Of a DNA stretch of 9,860 nt, positions 5,859 to 9,860 are shown in pieces (the stretch's first letter is position 1; every line of letters starts with the position of its first letter). The DNA is from Acetobacteraceae bacterium (GTDB lineage Bacteria > Pseudomonadota > Alphaproteobacteria > Acetobacterales > Acetobacteraceae): the NCBI GenBank assembly GCA_025356735.1, contig JANXRT010000502.1:1-9860 (forward strand). The letters are read 5' to 3'. The notes beneath the pieces are model-generated. The model saw only the letters and a program-made list of their open reading frames with translations. It did not search any database and was not told the DNA's origin. A program made the translations under genes and the position numbers.

Positions 5859-6643
5859 CGCCCTTGCCACACCGGCTTGCGCTTCTCGCTGAACGCCAGC
5901 ACGCCCTCACGCCGGTCTTCGGTGGTCACCAGCCGGTTATAGGCCTCGATCTCGAACGCCAGCCCGGTTCGCAGGTCGGCCTGCATGCCGTGGCGTATGG
6001 CCTTCTTGGCCTGGCGGATGGCAAGCGGCGCGTTGGCGGCGATCCGCTCGGCCGTAGCCAGCGCTGCGTCCCGTAGCTCGTCCGGCTCGGTCACCTGGTT
6101 GAGGATGCCCCAATCCAGCGCCTGTTCGGCCGAAATCGGCGCGCCGGTGAAGATGAATTCGCGCGCCCGCCGCTCGCCCATCGCGCGCGGCGCCAGCTGC
6201 GTGCCGCCGCCGCCGGGCATGATTCCGACCGTGACCTCGGTCAGCGCGAACCGCGCGCCGCGCACCGCATAGGCGAAGTCGCAGGCGAGAACGGTTTCGG
6301 TGCCGCCGCCATAGGCGTGACCGTTGACCGCCGCCAGGATCGGCACCGGCAGATCGAGCAAGGCGTCGCGTCCGCGCTCGAAAATCTCGTGCTGGTGCTG
6401 CCACTGCGCGTCCGTCATGCCTTTACGCGATTTAAGGTCGCCGCCGGCCGAGAATATCCTGTCGCCTGCGCCGGTCAGCACGATGCACCGCGTCTCACCA
6501 GCATCGGCGATCAGTCCGGTCCAGAGCGCCAGCATCTCCTCGCCCATCTTCGTGTTCTTGGCGTTGCCGACCTCCGGCCGGTTCATCGTCACCAGCAGCA
6601 CGTGCGGGCGAACCGTCTCGACCAGGATGGTTTCGAAGCTCAT
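5855..6643 (-). CDS. Enoyl-CoA hydratase/isomerase (crotonase family)
   Basis: A 262-residue cytoplasmic crotonase-fold enzyme acting on acyl-CoA thioesters. The CoA/oxyanion-hole motif SAGGDLKSRKGM starts at residue 65, and the second oxyanion segment is NGHAYGGGTETVLACDFAYA at about 107-126. Both acidic residues used by true hydratases appear present: E136 in LTEVTVGIMPGGGGTQ and E162 in AREFIFTGAPISAEQA. Hydratase activity is therefore plausible, but the family also contains isomerases, dehalogenases and C-C hydrolases. It is the last gene of a minus-strand operon: its ATG overlaps the TGA of the acyl-CoA ligase in ATGA (6640-6643), a standard translational coupling, with a purine tract GAGAAGG just before the start. 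It converges tail-to-tail with the DUF4188 gene with a 4-bp overlap. Substrate unknown. Confidence 0.92.
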   Translation of the reverse strand: MSFETILVETVRPHVLLVTMNRPEVGNAKNTKMGEEMLALWTGLIADAGETRCIVLTGAGDRIFSAGGDLKSRKGMTDAQWQHQHEIFERGRDALLDLPVPILAAVNGHAYGGGTETVLACDFAYAVRGARFALTEVTVGIMPGGGGTQLAPRAMGERRAREFIFTGAPISAEQALDWGILNQVTEPDELRDAALATAERIAANAPLAIRQAKKAIRHGMQADLRTGLAFEIEAYNRLVTTEDRREGVLAFSEKRKPVWQGR

Positions 6644-8202
6644 GCCTTCTCGCGAACCAGCAGCTTCGGATACGGCCCGTCCTCGACGGCATAGTCAGCC
6701 AGCAGCATTTCCCGCAGCGTCCGGCGAACAATTTTTCCTTGCGCGTTGCGCGGCAACTCCGGCACGGCGACGAATGCGCGCGGGTGCTTGTACCGCGCCA
6801 ATTCCGCGACCGCGGCGCGTGCCCGGTCCGGCCATTCGGGATCGTCGGTCTCGGCGACGGCGACGATGATCTCGCCCCAGTAGTCGGACGCCAATGAAAC
6901 GATCGCCACCGCCCGCGTGCCGGCGGTGCCCGACAGGCAGCGCTCGATCTCGTCGGGATGGATCTTGTAGCCGCCGGACTTGATAACGTCCGCCACCCGC
7001 CCGACCAGATGCAGCCGCCCCCGCACATCGATCCGGCCATAGTCTCCGGTGGCATGGAAACCATCTTCGGGCAGGGGGTGAAAGCCGGACGCGTCGATAT
7101 GGCCGGACGACATGTGGCGGCCGCGCAGATGCACTTCGCCGATTTCCCCACGCGCCAAAGCCACGCCTCCCTCGTCGCGGATGTCGATCTCGACGCCGGT
7201 GCCGGGAAACCCGACGCAGACGCCTTCGTCGGCAACCGGCGCGCCATAGTATTCATCGGTCTCAGCCGGTGACAACGTGGCGATCGGGTTGGTGATCTCC
7301 GACTTGCCGTAGGTCACGCGGATCACCGGTCCGAACATTTCTCTCGCCCTCGCATACAGGCCCGGCAGCAAGGGCGCGGTGCCGCAGAAGATGGTGCGGA
7401 TACCCTCGACCCGGCGGCCCTCGGCGGCCGAAAGTATCTTCGCCAGCACAGTCGGCGGGGCAAAGATGTGGTCGACCTTTCCGCCATCCAGCGCCGCCCA
7501 GACCGCGCCCGTATCGACCCCGTCCAGCAGCAGCGCCGCCGCTCCCCGGTCGTTGAACGCCTGCGTCAGGATGCCGGCGCCATGCCCGAACGGCGTCATC
7601 AGAAGCACGCAGCTTCCCGGCCCCGGCATGTGGGTGAAGCTCGCGCGCTGGAGTAAATTAGCGATCCAGCGCGCGCCATGCGTCGTCACGATCGCCTTCG
7701 GCCGCCCCGTGGTGCCCGAGGTGAAGCTGATCCGCCCTATTGCCCCAGCCGGCACCGGCGCCAGCCCGGCAAGGTCGCCCGAGTCGGGCACATCCTCGAC
7801 CGCGATCACCTCGCAGCCCAGGGCCGAAAAACTTTCCGCCTGGGCACGCGTCGTGACGACCAGCTTCGCGCCCGAAAGATCGAGCGAGTAGCGCCGCTCC
7901 GCCTCGCTCATCGCCGCATTCAGCGGCGTGTCGGCCATGCCCGCGATGCGCAACCCGACCGTCGCCCAAACCGCCGGCAGCGAGTTCCGCAGGGACGACG
8001 CGACCGGAGTGCCAGGCGCCAGGCCCCGTTCCAGCAGCATCCTGGCCAATGCCGCGGCACGCCCGGCCATGCAAGCGAACGTCAGCTCTTGGATGCCGTC
8101 GCTGACGCAGGTTCGAAATGCGAACTCGCCCGCGACCGCTTCAAGGTCGCTCGCCCAGGGAATCCTATCCAGCATCAGGTTTCGCCATTTATCAGGATTC
8201 AT
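6640..8202 (-). CDS. Acyl-CoA ligase (AMP-forming, ANL superfamily)
   Basis: Activates a carboxylic acid with ATP to an acyl-AMP and then to the CoA thioester. Counting from ATG 8202 (520 residues), the core motifs are complete: the phosphate-binding loop ISFTSGTTGRPK at 158-169, the YGKSE motif at 298-302, the ATP-ribose Asp in HATGDYGRID at about 383-392, the hinge GRVADVIKSGGYKIHPDEIE at 401-420, and the C-terminal lysine K490 in PRNAQGK. The pattern is that of medium-chain/aryl or malonyl-CoA synthetase relatives, and the acid is not predictable. An upstream in-frame start at 8262 would lie within the FAH gene and add 20 poorly conserved residues. ATG 8202 gives an 11-bp overlap with the FAH-family stop and is preferred; ATG 8175 is a third option. 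It is the central gene of the three-gene operon. Confidence 0.93.
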   Translation of the reverse strand: MNPDKWRNLMLDRIPWASDLEAVAGEFAFRTCVSDGIQELTFACMAGRAAALARMLLERGLAPGTPVASSLRNSLPAVWATVGLRIAGMADTPLNAAMSEAERRYSLDLSGAKLVVTTRAQAESFSALGCEVIAVEDVPDSGDLAGLAPVPAGAIGRISFTSGTTGRPKAIVTTHGARWIANLLQRASFTHMPGPGSCVLLMTPFGHGAGILTQAFNDRGAAALLLDGVDTGAVWAALDGGKVDHIFAPPTVLAKILSAAEGRRVEGIRTIFCGTAPLLPGLYARAREMFGPVIRVTYGKSEITNPIATLSPAETDEYYGAPVADEGVCVGFPGTGVEIDIRDEGGVALARGEIGEVHLRGRHMSSGHIDASGFHPLPEDGFHATGDYGRIDVRGRLHLVGRVADVIKSGGYKIHPDEIERCLSGTAGTRAVAIVSLASDYWGEIIVAVAETDDPEWPDRARAAVAELARYKHPRAFVAVPELPRNAQGKIVRRTLREMLLADYAVEDGPYPKLLVREKA

Positions 8203-9025
8203 CCACCACCGGATTGCGCAGTACGCCGATGCCGGAAATCTCGACCTCCACCACGTCACCATGCTTCATCCACAGCGGCGGCGTCCGATACGCCCCAACC
8301 CCGCCGGTGGTGCCGGTCACGATCACATCGCCCGGCATCAATTCGGTGAAGGTCGAGCAGTAGGCGATCAGGCTCGGCACGTCGAAGCACAGATCGTCGA
8401 TCGTCGCGCGCTGCACCTCCTGCCCGTTCAGCCGCGTCAGCAGCGTCTGCTGGGTGATGTCGCCCGCCTCCTCCGGCGTCACGATCCACGGCCCGAACCC
8501 GCCGGTCGCGGGGAAGTTCTTGCCCGGCGTGAACTGCGTCGAGTGCCGCTGCCACTCCCGCACCGAGCCGTCGTTGTAGCAACTATATCCGGCGATCACC
8601 CCCAGCGCGCGATCCCTCGGCACGTGCCGGCAACGCTGGCCAATGATCACCGCCATCTCGCCCTCGAAATCCAGCGTCTCCGATGCTTTCGGCCGCACGA
8701 TGGCCCCGCCATGCCCGACCTGCGTGTTGGCGAACCGCGTAAAGACGATCGGCTGCTTCGGCGGCTCCCGCCCGCCCTCCAGGATATGGCTGGTGTAGTT
8801 CAGCCCGATGCAAAGGATCTTGTCCGGGTTCGGTATCGGCGGCAGCAGAACAACATCTTCAAGCTGAAAGCGGGCTGGCCCCGCCGCCATGTCGGCCAGC
8901 GACGCCGTCGCCCAAAGCGCATCGCGCAGGCTCGCCGCACAATGACCGAGATCGACGATGCCGGCGTCCTTGGCGATGCCCCAGCTCGCCTCGCCGTTCG
9001 GTCGGCGGAAGCTCACGAGTTTCAT
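8192..9025 (-). CDS. Fumarylacetoacetate hydrolase (FAH) family protein
   Basis: A 277-residue FAH-superfamily enzyme; members hydrolyse, decarboxylate, hydrate or tautomerise beta-keto or diketo acids with a divalent metal. After a divergent N-terminal 60 residues, the core begins at KILCIGLNYTSHI (69-81, H80). The metal ligands are visible as E121 and E123 in LDFEGEMAVIIG and D152 in YNDGS, with K169 in GKNFPATGGFGPW and the closing glycine loop TGTTGGVG at 237-244. Length and motifs match bacterial 2-hydroxyhepta-diene-dioate isomerase/ureidoglycolate-lyase-like members, but the reaction cannot be set by sequence. ATG 9025 has a GGGGG tract 9 bases upstream. It is the first gene of the minus-strand operon and its end overlaps the ligase start by 11 bp. 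It is divergent from the NHL gene over 83 bp. The operon context suggests a role on a C-C cleavage or tautomerisation product. Confidence 0.92.
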   Translation of the reverse strand: MKLVSFRRPNGEASWGIAKDAGIVDLGHCAASLRDALWATASLADMAAGPARFQLEDVVLLPPIPNPDKILCIGLNYTSHILEGGREPPKQPIVFTRFANTQVGHGGAIVRPKASETLDFEGEMAVIIGQRCRHVPRDRALGVIAGYSCYNDGSVREWQRHSTQFTPGKNFPATGGFGPWIVTPEEAGDITQQTLLTRLNGQEVQRATIDDLCFDVPSLIAYCSTFTELMPGDVIVTGTTGGVGAYRTPPLWMKHGDVVEVEISGIGVLRNPVVDES

Positions 9026-9108
9026 GGATGGACACCCCCGGTTGCGTGGCGTCTATGCTATGGCCCAGCACGGGACGCCGGCAAGCAGTCCCACCAGGGT
9101 AGGCAAAC
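9026..9108. promoter_or_regulatory. Divergent intergenic region between FAH operon and NHL gene
   Basis: These 83 bp must contain the start signals for both the FAH-ligase-hydratase operon (minus) and the NHL gene (plus). Only scattered AT-rich bits such as CTATGCTATGG (9053-9063) could act as -10 elements, and no good -35 is at the right distance, so no promoter is called. AGGGTAGG at 9096-9103 is a fair ribosome site for ATG 9109, with 5 bases of spacing. No clear long palindrome is seen. Confidence 0.4.
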
Positions 9109-9860
9109 ATGAACAAGATCGTCGGCTCCGGCGACTACCGCTACGAATGCATCGAGAACTGGGGCCGGCTGCCCGACGGCTGGTCGTTCAAGGAAATCGG
9201 CGCCGTCGGCACCGACGCCCGCGACAACGTCTATGTCTTCAACCGCGGCGAGCACCCGATGATCGTCTTCGACCGCGAAGGCCGCTTCCTTCGCTCCTGG
9301 GGCGAGGGCGTCTTCCCCCGCGCCCACGGCATCTTCATGGCGCCCGACGACACCATCTGGCTGACCGACGACGGCGACCATTCCGTCCGCCAATGCACTC
9401 TCGACGGCAAGATCCTGCTCACCCTCGGCACGCCCGGAACACCCGCGCCCTTCATGAGCGGCCAGCCCTTCCACCGCTGCACCCACACCGCGATGTCGCC
9501 CTCCGGCGACGTCTACGTCTCCGACGGCTACGGCAACGCCAGCGTCCACAAGTTCGACCCGGAAGGCCGGCATCTGCTGTCCTGGGGCACCTCCGGCACC
9601 GGCCCGGGCGAGTTCAACCTGGTCCACAACGTTGTCTGCGACGACGATGGCTGGGTCTATGTCGCCGACCGCGAGAACCACCGCATCCAGGTCTTCGACG
9701 GCAACGGCAAATACGAAACCCAGTGGAACGGCCTGCACCGCCCCTGCGCGCTGTTCATGACCCGCGGCAAATGCCCGTTGTGCTACGTCGGCGAACTCGG
9801 CCCCGGCATGCCGGTCAACCGCCTCTACCCCAACCTCGGCGCCCGCGTCTCGATCCTCGA
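9109..9860 (+). CDS. NHL-repeat beta-propeller, PAL-like, 3' partial
   Basis: The reading frame is open from ATG 9109 to the window end (250 codons visible). It has NHL-type blades: DNVYVFNRGEHPMIVFD at about 39-55, RAHGIFMAPDDTIWLTDDGDHSV at 71-93, CTHTAMSPSGDVYVSDGYGNASVHKFDPEG from 124, and VHNVVCDDDGWVYVADRENHRIQVFD at 172-197. Sequence order and motifs recall peptidyl-alpha-hydroxyglycine alpha-amidating lyase (PAL): the SDGYGN Tyr (Y141), the ADREN Arg (R188), and His at blade starts (H73, H173, also H126) match positions that in PAL supply the catalytic Tyr and Arg and zinc ligands. There is no signal peptide, unlike secreted PAL. The remaining blades, including any third zinc His, lie beyond the window. 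Function as a lyase is a hypothesis; a structural or ligand-binding propeller is the alternative. It is divergent from the FAH operon. Confidence 0.82.
   Translation, partial: MNKIVGSGDYRYECIENWGRLPDGWSFKEIGAVGTDARDNVYVFNRGEHPMIVFDREGRFLRSWGEGVFPRAHGIFMAPDDTIWLTDDGDHSVRQCTLDGKILLTLGTPGTPAPFMSGQPFHRCTHTAMSPSGDVYVSDGYGNASVHKFDPEGRHLLSWGTSGTGPGEFNLVHNVVCDDDGWVYVADRENHRIQVFDGNGKYETQWNGLHRPCALFMTRGKCPLCYVGELGPGMPVNRLYPNLGARVSIL

Noticed and set aside
8203..8262. Longer N-terminus for the acyl-CoA ligase
   Set aside because: It would overlap the FAH gene by 71 bp and add residues unlike the family; the ATG at 8202 gives a normal coupled start.
7928..9112. 394-codon plus-strand open frame opposite the ligase and FAH genes
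   Set aside because: Spans two strongly supported minus-strand genes and shows no domain; a composition artefact.
9058..9738. 226-codon minus-strand frame opposite the NHL gene
   Set aside because: The plus-strand frame shows clear NHL blades and a ribosome site; this frame is V/A/D/G-rich mirror sequence.
1..9860. CRISPR arrays, tRNA or rRNA genes, transposases or long terminal repeats
   Set aside because: Reading through both strands showed no regularly spaced repeats, RNA-gene landmarks or transposase motifs.

Overview
The window is GC-rich with heavy GC bias at third codon positions and tightly packed genes. The gene families resemble those of an alphaproteobacterium, perhaps Rhodospirillales/Acetobacteraceae. 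That placement is inferred from composition and protein character only. No rRNA, tRNA, CRISPR array, insertion sequence or origin was seen, and there is no gene-free stretch over 300 bases.

Left part (1-3718) is a cell-surface polysaccharide block. A family 2 glycosyltransferase (4-1014) is followed after 7 bp by a WalW-like polysaccharide deacetylase family protein (1022-2038), both on the plus strand. A Wzx-like multi-membrane-span flippase (2109-3626) converges on them from the minus strand. The 70-bp convergent gap holds a perfect 9-bp hairpin and a second GC-rich hairpin. The deacetylase appears to carry Arg where its family normally has a late catalytic His.

Right part (3719-9860) looks like a CoA-thioester catabolic island with two divergent control points. 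On the minus strand a TetR regulator (4732-5355) is followed by an HMG-CoA-lyase-like DRE-TIM enzyme (3719-4684). Divergent from them is a small DUF4188/Af470-like monooxygenase-fold protein (5406-5858). It has a recognisable TTGACA-17-TATGTT promoter, and an imperfect palindrome over the -10 is the likely TetR operator. Further right, a translationally coupled minus-strand operon runs fumarylacetoacetate hydrolase-family protein (8192-9025), acyl-CoA ligase (6640-8202), enoyl-CoA hydratase/isomerase (5855-6643), with 11-bp and 4-bp overlaps. Divergent from it is an NHL beta-propeller (9109 to the window end) that resembles peptidyl-hydroxyglycine alpha-amidating lyase (PAL).

Working model (inference): an acid is activated by the ligase, modified by the hydratase/isomerase, and cleaved by the DRE-TIM lyase and/or the FAH-family enzyme. 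The DUF4188 and PAL-like proteins would act upstream or on side reactions. The substrate is unknown. The most unusual points are the DRE-TIM lyase, whose otherwise conserved catalytic Asp and Glu appear as Glu and Gln, and the PAL-like protein in a catabolic setting.
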